64,000 nucleotides of DNA from Pseudomonadota bacterium (GCA_021794595.1 JAJYQN010000096.1:18399-82398); one strand, 5' to 3'. Counted from the first letter of the stretch, positions 44,486 to 55,150 are shown. Made by a program: numbers and translations. The notes: generated from the sequence alone by a model not told the origin.

Positions 44486-47320
44486 TTAATCGGCGCGACC
44501 CGAATAACGTTCCTTGATCTGGCGCGCCACGATATCCGCTGGCTGCGGTCTGCTGAAATAGTATCCCTGTACCATGTGGCAACCTTGGGCGCGTAAGAAT
44601 TCGAGCTGCGCGATGTTCTCGACCCCTTCGGCAATCACCTCGATCCCAAGGCTCAACGCCATCGTAATGATGGCCCTTACGATCGCGGCATCGTCCGCAT
44701 CTGTGGTAATGTCGCGCACAAACGTTTGGTCGATCTTCAGAACATCGATGGGGAAGCGTTTCAAGTAGCTAAGCGAGGAATAGCCAGTACCGAAATCGTC
44801 TATAGAAAGACGCACGCCCATGGAGTGTAGCTTTTCCAAAGTATTCACGGCCGCCGGCGCGTTTTGCATGATCACGCTTTCGGTAAGCTCGATTTCGAGT
44901 GTGCCTTTGTCCATCCCGCTGTCCCGCAGAGCGCGTTGCGCGACATCGACAATATCGCCCCGCGCGAATTGCCGAGCAGAGACGTTCACGGCCATACGAA
45001 GCGGTGGCAATCCGGCAACCTGCCACTCCTTTTGCTTGGCGCACGCCGTGCGCAGAACCCACTCGCCGAGCGGCACGATCAAGCCGTTTTCCTCCATAAG
45101 CGGAATGAATTCCATCGGTGACACGATCCCAACTTCCGGTCTCTCCCAGCGAACCAAGGCCTCGTAACCCCTGACGAGATCGGTTCGTATATCGACTTGC
45201 GGCTGATAATGCAATACGAACTCCTCGCGGTCCAAGGCTCGTCGTAACTGCGTTTCCAGGCTAAGCCGCCGCGAGGCCTCGACGTTCATATTGGCCTTAT
45301 AAAATTGATAGTTGTTGCCCCCGTTTTTCTTGGCTCGATCCGCGGCAGCGTCGGCTTGCTTAATCATGGTTTGGGCGTCTGGAGCATCGCTCGAATAGAC
45401 GCTTATGCCGATACTGGCCGTTATGAATAACTCGTAATCGTTAATGATGAAGGCGGGAGCGAGCGCATCCATAAACTCTTGCGCGCGCGGGGCAATATCG
45501 TTGACGGATTTCGCATCGCCGATGATCACCGCAAACTCGTTTCCCCCGAAACGCGCGAGGGTGTCGACGGCCCGCACGCTGACGCGCAACCTCTCGGCGC
45601 ACATTTGGAGGAGAATATCCCCGGCGACATAGCCAAGGGTGTCGTTAACGAGCCTGAAGCGATCAAGATCTATAGAGACCACGGCAATCGTCTGGTCCGG
45701 ATCCCGAGCCCCGGCGATGGCGCGTTCTAGCCGTTCCGTGAATAAAGCACGGTTGGGCAGGTCCGTCAAAACGTCGTGGTGCACAAGATGATACAGCCGC
45801 TCCTCGCTCTGAATCCGCTCCGTAATGTCTTTACCGGACGATATATAATGCGTGATTTCGTGGTCTTCACCCATTATCGGCGTGATCGTGACTTCCTCGT
45901 AGTATCGGCGCCCGTCTTTGTGGCGATTGATGAAGACGTCGCGATAGACCTCGCCACGGCACAGTGTGTCCCAAAGGTTTGCGTAGAATGCAGTGTCGTG
46001 TTTTCCGGATTTAAGAATGCGCGGCGTATGGCCGATCGCCTCGTCGCGCTTGTAGCCCGTGAGACTCTCAAAGGCCGGGTTGACGTACTCGATTATCCCC
46101 TCCGGATCGGTAATGAAGACGGAGTCGGCGGTTTGGGCGAGGGCGCGGGACAGCTTGCGGACCTCCACATCGGCCAATTTGCGTTCGGCAGCTTCGGTCG
46201 TCAATGCCTTCGTGCGCTCGTCCACCAGCTCTTCTAGATGCTGGTGCAGCCGTGCCCGCTCAAGGGCAATCGCTACTTGGTTACCAACACCGTGCAGCGT
46301 CTTGAGATCGGCCTCGCCAAACAGTTGTTCCTCGCCGCCTACGAGGTTCATAAGCCCCAATCGGCGGTCACTGATCCACAGCGGGATGGTGGCATGATTG
46401 CAGAGTTCTTGGGTGTCACCGTCAGCTCGGGCGAGCCGCTCGCACTTGATGTTGACGGCTTCGCTTATGGTTCCTGTACGCAGCCAGCGCCGACAAGCGC
46501 AGTCACCCTTGAACGCCACCGCGGAGTTGGCAAGGGCCGGCGGGAGGTTACGGGTGGCGACGACCCGAAAGTCGTTGTCGCCGTCTTGCACTACCAACCA
46601 CCCAGCCCGTACCCCGGGGAGATTCATGGCGCGATCAAGGGCCCGTTCGGCCACTTCGCGTTCGGTGATCACTTCGTTGAGGCCGATGGCGATCTGATAC
46701 AGCCCGCTTAGGGATTGATTCGAGTGCGAGAGCTCGTGTTGCCGTGTTTTCAGTTCTTCGTTGAGGTGGACCGCCTCCTCGTAGATCGAGATCATCAGAT
46801 CTACGATCTGTTGGCGTTCCGCGGTTATGAAGTGTTTGCGACCGCCCAACAGGATGTCCGCGCCGATTTGGATCTTCTGGGTGCGGCGCAATTCCTGGTT
46901 CATCAGGATATAATTGATGCGGGTCAGGAGGTACTTGCTTTCATAGGGCTTACGAATAAAGTTGTCCGCGCCGCATTCGAGACCGGCCATAATGTCGCTA
47001 ACGCCGGCCAACGATGTCACCAACATCACCGGGACGTCCTTTAGTCTTTTGTTCGTCTTTATAGCCTTACAGAGCGCGTAGCCATCCATCTTTGGCATGA
47101 CGACATCGCTGATGACAAGCGCCGGCCGCGCCTTACGCAAGGCCATTAGGGCCTGTTCGCCATCCGCAACGAGGGTCGCCCGGTAACCGCTTTCTTGCAA
47201 TATATGTTCGAGACGCTGGGCTTGTGTCGGACTATCTTCGACAACAAGGATCTCAGGCGCCTCCTGAGCCGGTCGACCACCCCCTACGGACCTCGTGCCA
47301 GGACGTCGTTTTGCCGTCAT
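44486..47320 (-). CDS. REC-GAF-PAS-GGDEF(degenerate)-EAL protein
   Basis: VVEDSPTQAQRL...LVISDVVMPKMDGYAL; LARFGGNEFAVIIGD; GYEALVRWERP, DDFGTGYSSLSYLK, AEGVEN, QGYYFSRP. Confidence 0.93.
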   Translation of the reverse strand: MTAKRRPGTRSVGGGRPAQEAPEILVVEDSPTQAQRLEHILQESGYRATLVADGEQALMALRKARPALVISDVVMPKMDGYALCKAIKTNKRLKDVPVMLVTSLAGVSDIMAGLECGADNFIRKPYESKYLLTRINYILMNQELRRTQKIQIGADILLGGRKHFITAERQQIVDLMISIYEEAVHLNEELKTRQHELSHSNQSLSGLYQIAIGLNEVITEREVAERALDRAMNLPGVRAGWLVVQDGDNDFRVVATRNLPPALANSAVAFKGDCACRRWLRTGTISEAVNIKCERLARADGDTQELCNHATIPLWISDRRLGLMNLVGGEEQLFGEADLKTLHGVGNQVAIALERARLHQHLEELVDERTKALTTEAAERKLADVEVRKLSRALAQTADSVFITDPEGIIEYVNPAFESLTGYKRDEAIGHTPRILKSGKHDTAFYANLWDTLCRGEVYRDVFINRHKDGRRYYEEVTITPIMGEDHEITHYISSGKDITERIQSEERLYHLVHHDVLTDLPNRALFTERLERAIAGARDPDQTIAVVSIDLDRFRLVNDTLGYVAGDILLQMCAERLRVSVRAVDTLARFGGNEFAVIIGDAKSVNDIAPRAQEFMDALAPAFIINDYELFITASIGISVYSSDAPDAQTMIKQADAAADRAKKNGGNNYQFYKANMNVEASRRLSLETQLRRALDREEFVLHYQPQVDIRTDLVRGYEALVRWERPEVGIVSPMEFIPLMEENGLIVPLGEWVLRTACAKQKEWQVAGLPPLRMAVNVSARQFARGDIVDVAQRALRDSGMDKGTLEIELTESVIMQNAPAAVNTLEKLHSMGVRLSIDDFGTGYSSLSYLKRFPIDVLKIDQTFVRDITTDADDAAIVRAIITMALSLGIEVIAEGVENIAQLEFLRAQGCHMVQGYYFSRPQPADIVARQIKERYSGRAD

Positions 47321-47417
47321 TCCCCCCCCTTAGCGTTTGCATTAGGACCGACCGCCCACCCATCGGCCGCAAGCGTCTGATTGCTATAGTATAGACACGC
47401 TGGCGGCGACTGCCGGG

Positions 47418-48536
47418 CTAACTTCGGCCACTGCCTGTAAGTTGCGCCAAAAGCGCGGAAATTGCGCCCGGTTCAAGAATATAATCGGCGGCTTCGAGAC
47501 GGATCGCCTCGCCTGGCATGCCGTGAACCACCGAGGAGTCCGCGTCTTGGACGATGGTTACCGCGCCGTAGCCTTTCATGAGCGCCAACTCCGCTGCCCC
47601 GTCTTTACCCATGCCGGTCAGGAGAACACCCACCGCCTTCCGACCGTAGGTTTTCGCAACCGAATGGAAAAGGTAGGAAACCGACGGCCGGTGGATGTTG
47701 ACGGGGGCGTCCTGGACAAGACGGATCAGACCAGCCTGGTTTATCGCCATCTGATGCCCGTCCGGGGCAAAATAGACCCGGCCGGCGCGGATTCGCTCCC
47801 CTTCTTGTGCGATTTGGACCGGTAGGGCACAAAAGCCAGCGAGCCACTCGACCAGTCCGCCAAGGAAGCCGGGCGCGATATGCTGAACGATGACGACCGG
47901 CACCGGAAAATCCTTGGGCAGCCCGGCAAGGAGTAGTCGCAGGGCTTGCGGTCCGCCCGTGGACGCCCCTACCACTACGAGTTCGATGGGCACCGCATGG
48001 TTCTTGTCAGGCGGGACATGAATCATCGGGTCTGACGGCGCCGCGCCGCGGTTTCGGGCCCAACGTCTCACCACCCTCACTTCCGACATAAGTTTAACGA
48101 TTTCAATCAGTTCGCGCGAGCTTGCCTCATGTCGCGCGTGACCTATGCCGTCAGGACAAGAGACAACCGCCAAAGCGCCCACCTCGAGCGCCCGAAAGGT
48201 GGTCGCAACCTCCTTGATGCTGGTCGTACTGCTCACAATAACGATCGGCACGGGACACGTCTCCATAATCTGGCGCGTGGCCTCGAATCCATCCATATTC
48301 GGCATATGGATATCCATGGTGATGACGTCGGGAACCCTATGATGCACCCAAGCGAGCGCCTCATTGCCATCATGCGCGGTACCAACTACGCGTAATCCGG
48401 TCGCGGAGTTCAGAATATGGACCAGAAACTCGCGAACCACCGGCGAATCGTCAACAACAAGAACTTGGATCTCCGATCTCGACTCTTTTCCTGCCGAAGG
48501 ATGATTCTGTCGTAACGTCCTGCCACCGCCGCTCAT
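47418..48536 (-). CDS. cheB: chemotaxis response regulator protein-glutamate methylesterase (CheB)
   Basis: REC domain VLVVDDSPVVREFLVHIL plus VVGASTGGPQALRLLLAGLP and GMGKDGAAELALMK. Confidence 0.95.
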   Translation of the reverse strand: MSGGGRTLRQNHPSAGKESRSEIQVLVVDDSPVVREFLVHILNSATGLRVVGTAHDGNEALAWVHHRVPDVITMDIHMPNMDGFEATRQIMETCPVPIVIVSSTTSIKEVATTFRALEVGALAVVSCPDGIGHARHEASSRELIEIVKLMSEVRVVRRWARNRGAAPSDPMIHVPPDKNHAVPIELVVVGASTGGPQALRLLLAGLPKDFPVPVVIVQHIAPGFLGGLVEWLAGFCALPVQIAQEGERIRAGRVYFAPDGHQMAINQAGLIRLVQDAPVNIHRPSVSYLFHSVAKTYGRKAVGVLLTGMGKDGAAELALMKGYGAVTIVQDADSSVVHGMPGEAIRLEAADYILEPGAISALLAQLTGSGRS

Positions 48537-50872
48537 CAGATGAGTCTCTTCACGATTTCAAGAAGGTTGCCCTGATCGAAACTGCTCTTCACGATATAGG
48601 CATTGGCTCCGACCGCGATCCCCCGCTCGCGGTGTTCGCGCGACCCTAGGGCCGTAACGAGGATGATGGGTAGAGCCGCAAGAGGTGGATAGGCACGGAC
48701 CTTCTCGGTTAGTTCGAACCCGTCCATCTCCGGCATCTCGACGTCGGACACCAAAAGGTCGAAGCGGCGGGCTTTGAGCTCGGAAAGCGCCTCCGAACCA
48801 TCAACGGCGGTAGCCACTTCGTAGCCTGCAGCCATCAGGATGTTCTTCAGCAGCATGCGGGCCGTGATCGAATCTTCGGCGACCAAGATGGACTGGGGCG
48901 CCAACACCCCGGGTCCCGTGTTTTGCTGCGGCGCGGCCTCGATCCGTGACGCCGACTTGAGAAGATCGAGGGTATTCAGTATAGGTATCACTTGACCCGT
49001 GCCCAGTATGGCCGCACCAGAGACGTTCCTAACGCGTCGTAATGGCGCACCAAGGCTCTTGACTAGAATCTCTTGCTCTCCATGCACCTTATCCACACAA
49101 AAGGCGACCTGGGAGCCGCCGACGGCGAGGGCCACTACGATTGTCCCGGCCTCGGTCCGCGATGCTGCGCGATCTCGAGGTAAACCCAGCGCATCCGTGA
49201 GCCATACGAGCGGAAAGGTTTGCCCACCGCGTTGGATCGTGTCGTGGTTCTCCACCGTTTTAAGATCGTCAAGGGACAGTCTCATGGCCCATGCGATGCC
49301 CGCCATGGGAATGAGGTAACGATGGCCGCCGGCCGTTATCAGTAGTCCGCGGGCGTTCTCGAGTGTAAGCGGAAGCACTATCCGAAACGCAGTCCCGACG
49401 CCACGCTCCGTTTCAACCGCGATGGTACCTCCCAGTTCCTCCACCTTCTCGCGCACGATAGCAAGTCCCAAGCCGCGCCCGGAGAGATCGGTAATTATGG
49501 GGGCGGTCGAAAAACCCGAACGGAAAACAAACGATAAGACATCCGCATCGCTCATCCGCCCCGCTTCTTCCTGGGTGACCAGCCCGACCTTCGTCGCGGT
49601 GTCAGCCACCTTGGTGGCGTCGATGCCTGCCCCATCGTCGCTTACGAGGATCTCGATCTTGCGGCCCCCTTTATGGTTTAGGGCGATGGCGAGACGGCCA
49701 CGCTCGGGTTTGCTCCGTTGGCGACGCTCCGCCGGATCTTCTATGCCATGGTCGATCGCATTGCGTACAAGATGGATGAGAGGGTCCTTGAGCCCTTCGA
49801 GGATACGTTTGTCGATGACGATTTCGGTGCCGTCGATCACGATATCGACATCCCGACCCTTATTTCGCGAGAGGTCTCGAGCGAGCTTCGGTAGCATTTC
49901 CACCGCGGTTCCAAATGGCAGCATCAGCATCTTTTTGGTGTCGGCCAGAAGGCTATCCACCATGCGGGCAAGCGTGCGGTAATCTTGCTCTAGGCTACGC
50001 GCGAGCGAGAAAGCGCGCCCTGTCAAAGACTTCTTGCGGCGTCCTGGGTGCCTGCGATCGGTCGCCGTATGATCCCCGCCGACGGATGTCGTTTCCCGGT
50101 CGTTGCCGTCAGCCACGTCTTCGCGATGTTGATGTCTGCTATTCGGCCGCCCCTGGGAGCTATCCGAAGCGGCTCTATCCTCAAGCGCAAGCGCGCCCTG
50201 CATCGCCTTAAGTTCTTCGACGCGCTGACCCAGGGCGTGCTTTAGTAACAGCATCTCCTCGGCTTTAAGCAGTAATGTGTCAAGATCGGAGACGGCGATT
50301 CGAATATCGGTCCTTGGCGTCGTCCCGGCCAGTTCCGGTATTTCGGCCGGCGCGTGCGGCGACGGTGGGGGGGCGACCATGCGCTTTGTTTTGGGTGGTG
50401 TCGCCTTGCGGGGATGCCTGGGATGTTTGATCGGACGCGCTGGGGGGGATTCGTTTCGCGCTGTCCTTTTGTCTCGTATTCTCTTTAACCGCGTCTGAAG
50501 ATCGGCTGCTTGGGCATCGGCCGACGTCTTGGCGACACCGTCTGCAAGCATGCCGTCAAGCCCGTCTATGGTCTCGTGCAATACGTCGAAAAGTTCCGAG
50601 AACGTCGTTAAGCGCTCATTTTTTATGTCCGCGAAAACGTCTTCAAGCGCTTGGCAGACGATTTCGACCGCTCCCAGATTGACCGCCCGCGCTGCCCCCT
50701 TCAGACTATGAGCCTCTCGGAAAACCTTCTCAAGGAGGCCGGGCACGGCTTTGCCGGCGGGAGCGCTCTCGAGCGCGAGTACGCCAGACGACATCGCCCT
50801 TAGGTGCTCCCTCGCCTCGATCTTGAAGGTCGCCAGCAGACGCTCAAGGAACTGTTCATCCCGGGTGCTCAT
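48536..50872 (-). CDS. cheA: hybrid CheA histidine kinase with C-terminal REC
   Basis: Hpt REAHSLKGAARAV; HATPase LIHLVRNAIDHGIEDPAER; GRGLGLAIVREKVEELGG; REC DLLVSDVEMPEMDGFEL. Confidence 0.95.
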   Translation of the reverse strand: MSTRDEQFLERLLATFKIEAREHLRAMSSGVLALESAPAGKAVPGLLEKVFREAHSLKGAARAVNLGAVEIVCQALEDVFADIKNERLTTFSELFDVLHETIDGLDGMLADGVAKTSADAQAADLQTRLKRIRDKRTARNESPPARPIKHPRHPRKATPPKTKRMVAPPPSPHAPAEIPELAGTTPRTDIRIAVSDLDTLLLKAEEMLLLKHALGQRVEELKAMQGALALEDRAASDSSQGRPNSRHQHREDVADGNDRETTSVGGDHTATDRRHPGRRKKSLTGRAFSLARSLEQDYRTLARMVDSLLADTKKMLMLPFGTAVEMLPKLARDLSRNKGRDVDIVIDGTEIVIDKRILEGLKDPLIHLVRNAIDHGIEDPAERRQRSKPERGRLAIALNHKGGRKIEILVSDDGAGIDATKVADTATKVGLVTQEEAGRMSDADVLSFVFRSGFSTAPIITDLSGRGLGLAIVREKVEELGGTIAVETERGVGTAFRIVLPLTLENARGLLITAGGHRYLIPMAGIAWAMRLSLDDLKTVENHDTIQRGGQTFPLVWLTDALGLPRDRAASRTEAGTIVVALAVGGSQVAFCVDKVHGEQEILVKSLGAPLRRVRNVSGAAILGTGQVIPILNTLDLLKSASRIEAAPQQNTGPGVLAPQSILVAEDSITARMLLKNILMAAGYEVATAVDGSEALSELKARRFDLLVSDVEMPEMDGFELTEKVRAYPPLAALPIILVTALGSREHRERGIAVGANAYIVKSSFDQGNLLEIVKRLI

Positions 50873-50954
50873 GACGATTCTCGCCGCCCATCGGACCTGC
50901 CGCTCGCCATCGGCCTGGCGCCGACGATCGGGTGCGAAATGCTCCGGAGGACGA

Positions 50955-52439
50955 TCACACTCGGTACCTTTCGATCAGATCCTTGAGTCGTTGGCCGAGC
51001 TCGTGCAGGCTATGGGCGGAGGCTTCGGCCTGTCTGGTGCTAGCCATGTTCTGTGTGCTGGCTTGTCGAATGTTGTCGATGGCAAGGGCGACTTGGTCCA
51101 TACCGATGAGCTGCTGTTGACTCGAAGCGGCAATCTGAGTAGCGGCTTGCGCCGCTTCGGCGACTCCGGTTGCCAGCGTGCCGATCGTGTCATCGGCCGC
51201 AGCCGACTGCTTCACCCCCGCTTCCACCACCTTGGTGCCCTTTTCCGCTGCCATGACAGCGCTCGCGGTGGCCTTCTGGATATCGCCGAGAATCGTGCGC
51301 ACCTGGGACGTCGCCTGCTTGGATTGGGTAGCGAGATTCTTGATTTCCTGCGCCACGACCGTAAAGCCCGCTCCGTGCTCGCCGGCCTTGGCGGCCTCTA
51401 TGGATGCATTAACCGCGAGCAGGTTCGACTGTTCGGCGAGGTCGCCGACGGTTGTGGTGATGTCGCCAATAGCCTGGCTCTGCTCAGCGAGTCGCACGAT
51501 GCTTTCTGCGACCGCCTCCATCTGTTCTCGAACGTCGTTCATGCCTTCGTTGAGCTCTTCTACCGCCTTGCGACCATCATGCGCTACCTGCACCGCTTTT
51601 TGCGCGCTGTCGGAGACTTGTTTGGCCTTCTGACTTGAGAGCTGGGCTGCTTGTTTAACCTCTTCCACCGTGGTCCCGGTTTCGCTCACCGAACTTGCAG
51701 TTTCGGCAGCCCCAGCCGCGACCTGGGTGGTTGCAGCCAGGATTTCCGCGGCCGATGAAGTCAATACCGTAATGGTCTCGCGGATCTCGTCGCCAAATCG
51801 GCTGAGCACCCGAAAAATACTGGCGGTCAGGAATAATCCGCCAGCCACTACCAACACCGAAGCCACCAACACCCCGAGTAGAAGCATCAACAGCGTTTGT
51901 CGGATTCTGGAGTGCTCAGTGTGTGCCCGCACCGTCAGGAGCCCTTGTTCCCGTGAGGACATTTTTCGCAGAACCACGCGGATCTTATCCATGGTGGCTT
52001 TTCCCGTGCCGAGGCGCACGATGTGGTGCGCCGCGGAAAAGCCCTCCGTGCGCCGCAGACCGATGCTATCTTTGAGTTCGGTAAGCTTTCGTGCGGCTAG
52101 CAGGTCCAGCAGGCGCATTCGACGTTTCTGGACAGGGTCATCCGCGGTGCGCGCCGCGAGTTGCGCTAGGGCTCCATGTAAGCCTTCAAGCGCCGTACGG
52201 TATGGCGCCAGGTAGCTCGGCTGTCCCGTGATAATGTAGCCTCTTTGACCTGTCTCCGCGTCCTCAAGTAGCGACTTGACATGCCAGATATTGGTGATGA
52301 CGGCGTAGGTATGGCTGACCCATAACTCGTTTCTCTCATCCATTCTGGCGTTCCGATAGGAAACACCCACGAGGATAAAGAGGGTCAGGAGAAGGGAAAA
52401 AAGCGCTGTCCATATTCTTATGCCTATTTGCCGTTTCAT
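50955..52439 (-). CDS. methyl-accepting chemotaxis protein with CHASE3-like sensor
   Basis: ETGQRGYIITGQPSYLAPY; hairpin tip EQSNLLAVNASIEAAKAGEHGAGFTVVAQEIKNLA. Confidence 0.94.
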   Translation of the reverse strand: MKRQIGIRIWTALFSLLLTLFILVGVSYRNARMDERNELWVSHTYAVITNIWHVKSLLEDAETGQRGYIITGQPSYLAPYRTALEGLHGALAQLAARTADDPVQKRRMRLLDLLAARKLTELKDSIGLRRTEGFSAAHHIVRLGTGKATMDKIRVVLRKMSSREQGLLTVRAHTEHSRIRQTLLMLLLGVLVASVLVVAGGLFLTASIFRVLSRFGDEIRETITVLTSSAAEILAATTQVAAGAAETASSVSETGTTVEEVKQAAQLSSQKAKQVSDSAQKAVQVAHDGRKAVEELNEGMNDVREQMEAVAESIVRLAEQSQAIGDITTTVGDLAEQSNLLAVNASIEAAKAGEHGAGFTVVAQEIKNLATQSKQATSQVRTILGDIQKATASAVMAAEKGTKVVEAGVKQSAAADDTIGTLATGVAEAAQAATQIAASSQQQLIGMDQVALAIDNIRQASTQNMASTRQAEASAHSLHELGQRLKDLIERYRV

Positions 52440-52524
52440 GATGGCTCCCCGTTTTTCATATGTTGCGCTCTCCCTTTATCGTGCCGTCCATTGCGATGGT
52501 GACCGGCGGCCTAGCCGACGGTTC

Positions 52525-53160
52525 CTATTGTGGCATATCGTCGTCGACGATCAGGCGCTGATCCGCCAATAACGCGGCCATATCGAGAATCGCCATTCGT
52601 TCCGCCGTAATGCCCATAAGATAGTGGTCCCTTGAGTCCGTAACGGTGGACAGCGTCGTTTGGATCGTATCGCGCACGATCGTGCGCACGCCGATTACTT
52701 CGTCAGCGAGGATTCCGAACTCTAGGCCCAAACCCGACACAACGATCACCTTATTAAGATCTGTAAGGCCTCTTTCCGGCATATTGAAGAATTTTTTTAT
52801 ATCTATCACGGTGAGGATGCGGCCGCGAACATTCACAATGCCAAGCACGAACGCGGGGGTGCCGGGAAGGGGCGCAAGGTCCCTCATTTGGTAGATCTCG
52901 CGCACAAAGACGGATTCGATTCCATAATGTTCGTAGGCGAGAAGAAATTCAACGACTTCTATAGGCGCAACACCGGACTGAGCGGGCTGGTCCTCTTGCG
53001 CTAAAATCTGGGCGCGCGTCCTCAGTATCTCTCGCGTTTGCGTTGCATCGGGCGCCGCTCCCTCCTGTAGGATTTGCTCGCCTTCTTGTAGACGGCGCCT
53101 TATGGCAGTCCAGTCGGTAACGGCCGAAGACGAGTGCGGTGGAGGCGTTTTTCCGATCAT
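52525..53160 (-). CDS. cheW: CheW-like coupling protein (N-terminally extended)
   Basis: FVREIYQMRDLAPLPGTPAFVLGIVNVRGRILTVIDIKKFF. Confidence 0.92.
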   Translation of the reverse strand: MIGKTPPPHSSSAVTDWTAIRRRLQEGEQILQEGAAPDATQTREILRTRAQILAQEDQPAQSGVAPIEVVEFLLAYEHYGIESVFVREIYQMRDLAPLPGTPAFVLGIVNVRGRILTVIDIKKFFNMPERGLTDLNKVIVVSGLGLEFGILADEVIGVRTIVRDTIQTTLSTVTDSRDHYLMGITAERMAILDMAALLADQRLIVDDDMPQ

Positions 53161-54656
53161 GTGGCATGATCCATGGACATGATTGTCTGGATAATATCCC
53201 GGAGCTTTCCTACCGTCATCCCGTCAGACTCCGGTGGACAGTGGTCCCTGCGGTCTTCTTTAAAAATGGCAAGGGTGTTCGCGAAATACCGTCGTGACTC
53301 TTTGTAGTGGCCTTGGGCCCGCAGCGAATTGCCGAGCGCGAAGTGTGCAAGCGCGAACGACGGATCGAGATAAAGCGCATGTTTAAGCGCCGCGACGGCC
53401 TCGAGATCACGGCCTTGCTCTTGTAGGATGATCGCAAGCAGATAACGCGCCGTGGGATCGAGTTTGTCGGCGGTAATGGCTCTTTCGCACCACGTTAAGG
53501 CCTCGACAAGGCGCCCCTGATTAGCGCAAGCCTTCGCCAATCGAGTCATGAGCCGCGGATTTTCCGAATCTTGGACGAGTAGCGCCTGCAAGATATCGAC
53601 CGCGTCTTGGTAACGACCTTGGCCACATAACGTGTCGGCTTCTTGGAGGCGGTCATGGGGCGTAGGAGTAGAGACGGTGGCCGCTTGGCGCCGCGACGAC
53701 TGCGGATGCTCTGGTGGGGCGTTTTCGACGGCGGTCTGGGCAAAAGATCGGTGTGCTTTAGCCGTTGGCGGACGGGAATCGCTGGCGATCATCGGAAGCT
53801 CCGCGCGTGATTTGCGAAAAACTACGGCGTCTCGGAAGTTGACCGGGGTAAACTGTGGGAACAATCTCGACGAGGCTTCGCTCGGGCTTACTACAAGCCA
53901 CCCGTCATCGGCTAAGCACGCGTAAAGCTTGCTGATCACTTTGGGTACATGCTCCGGTTGGAAATACATAAGAACATTGCGGCAAAAGAGGATATCGATG
54001 CCGTTTGTGCCGTTAAGAAGCGACGGGTAACCGTCTTCCGCAAGATTGAGGTAGGCGAACGAGACTCGGCGGCGTATTTCCTCGTCAAGAGTATGGACTC
54101 TCTGGTTCGCGACGGGACGGAAATAGTGTTCCTTGATGGACGGCGGCGTCCGCCGAAACGACCACTGACCGTACTGGGCCCTTTGCGCCTTTGCCAGATA
54201 GTCTAGGTTGATATCGGTGGCCAGCAACATCAGCTTCCAATCTTTTAGATTAGGAATCATTTGCGTCAATAGGATCGCAAGGGAGTAGGGCTCTTCGCCG
54301 CTGCAACAACCTGCACTCCAGATCCGCAAGTGGCGGTCTGCGGCTCTACGCTGGATCAACTCGGGCAGGATATGGCTCTTGAGGGCCGCAAAGATTGGTT
54401 CTTCCCGGAAAAAATAGGTTTCGCCGACGGTCAAATAACTGGCCAGTCGTTGAATTTCGGGCGCCCCCACTGGGTGCGCAAGCAGCCATTCCATGCAGGT
54501 CGCCGCGTTTTTGCAGCCCAAGAGCGGGGCGCACGATCGCGCGCCGCGCGCCAATTCGTGCCAACGCTCCGGGGGGAAATGAAGGCCGAGCCTTGCCGCC
54601 ACGAATGCGCTGAATCGGGAGAGGAGTGCTTCAGGAATCGCGCGATCCTCGGTCAT
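53157..54656 (-). CDS. cheR: CheR-type methyltransferase with C-terminal TPR region
   Basis: LRIWSAGCCSGEEPYSLAILL; NGIDILFCRNVLMYF; TPR-like repeats at C-terminus. Confidence 0.94.
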   Translation of the reverse strand: MTEDRAIPEALLSRFSAFVAARLGLHFPPERWHELARGARSCAPLLGCKNAATCMEWLLAHPVGAPEIQRLASYLTVGETYFFREEPIFAALKSHILPELIQRRAADRHLRIWSAGCCSGEEPYSLAILLTQMIPNLKDWKLMLLATDINLDYLAKAQRAQYGQWSFRRTPPSIKEHYFRPVANQRVHTLDEEIRRRVSFAYLNLAEDGYPSLLNGTNGIDILFCRNVLMYFQPEHVPKVISKLYACLADDGWLVVSPSEASSRLFPQFTPVNFRDAVVFRKSRAELPMIASDSRPPTAKAHRSFAQTAVENAPPEHPQSSRRQAATVSTPTPHDRLQEADTLCGQGRYQDAVDILQALLVQDSENPRLMTRLAKACANQGRLVEALTWCERAITADKLDPTARYLLAIILQEQGRDLEAVAALKHALYLDPSFALAHFALGNSLRAQGHYKESRRYFANTLAIFKEDRRDHCPPESDGMTVGKLRDIIQTIMSMDHAT

Positions 54657-55150
54657 GGCTTGCGATCTCGTAGTGCCGCCAGGGCGATATCGACGTCTCG
54701 TTCCTCGCCGATGTCAAGACATTGATCGAGGTCGTGAATGAGAATCATACCGTCTGCGAGCCGGGCAACGCCGGCAAGGTAATCGATTCTTGGGGCGATA
54801 TCGGCGGGCTCCGCAATTCGCTGCCGAGGAATGTTGAGTACGCCCAGCGCCGCATCGACAACGAGGGCGAGCCGTCGATGTCGTGTCTGCGCGATCACAA
54901 GCTTGTCGGTCACGGTCGGTACCCGATCGGGTAGGCCGAATCGTTTACGGATGTTGACAACCGGGATGACCGAACCCCGGACGTCGATCACGCCCATGAT
55001 CACGGCCGGGGCCTTGGGCAACATCGTGATCTCGACCAACGGAATGACCCGCTCGACTTGTCCGAGAGGCAGTGCGTAGCGCTGTCCCTCAAGGATCAAG
55101 CCGACCACGGAGCTTGGTGCATCTGCAGCGGACCAGGGCGTTGTCGCCAT
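54653..55150 (-). CDS. cheW: CheW-like coupling protein
   Basis: YALPLGQVERVIPLVEITMLPKAPAVIMGVIDVRGSVIPVVNIRKRFG. Confidence 0.92.
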   Translation of the reverse strand: MATTPWSAADAPSSVVGLILEGQRYALPLGQVERVIPLVEITMLPKAPAVIMGVIDVRGSVIPVVNIRKRFGLPDRVPTVTDKLVIAQTRHRRLALVVDAALGVLNIPRQRIAEPADIAPRIDYLAGVARLADGMILIHDLDQCLDIGEERDVDIALAALRDRKP

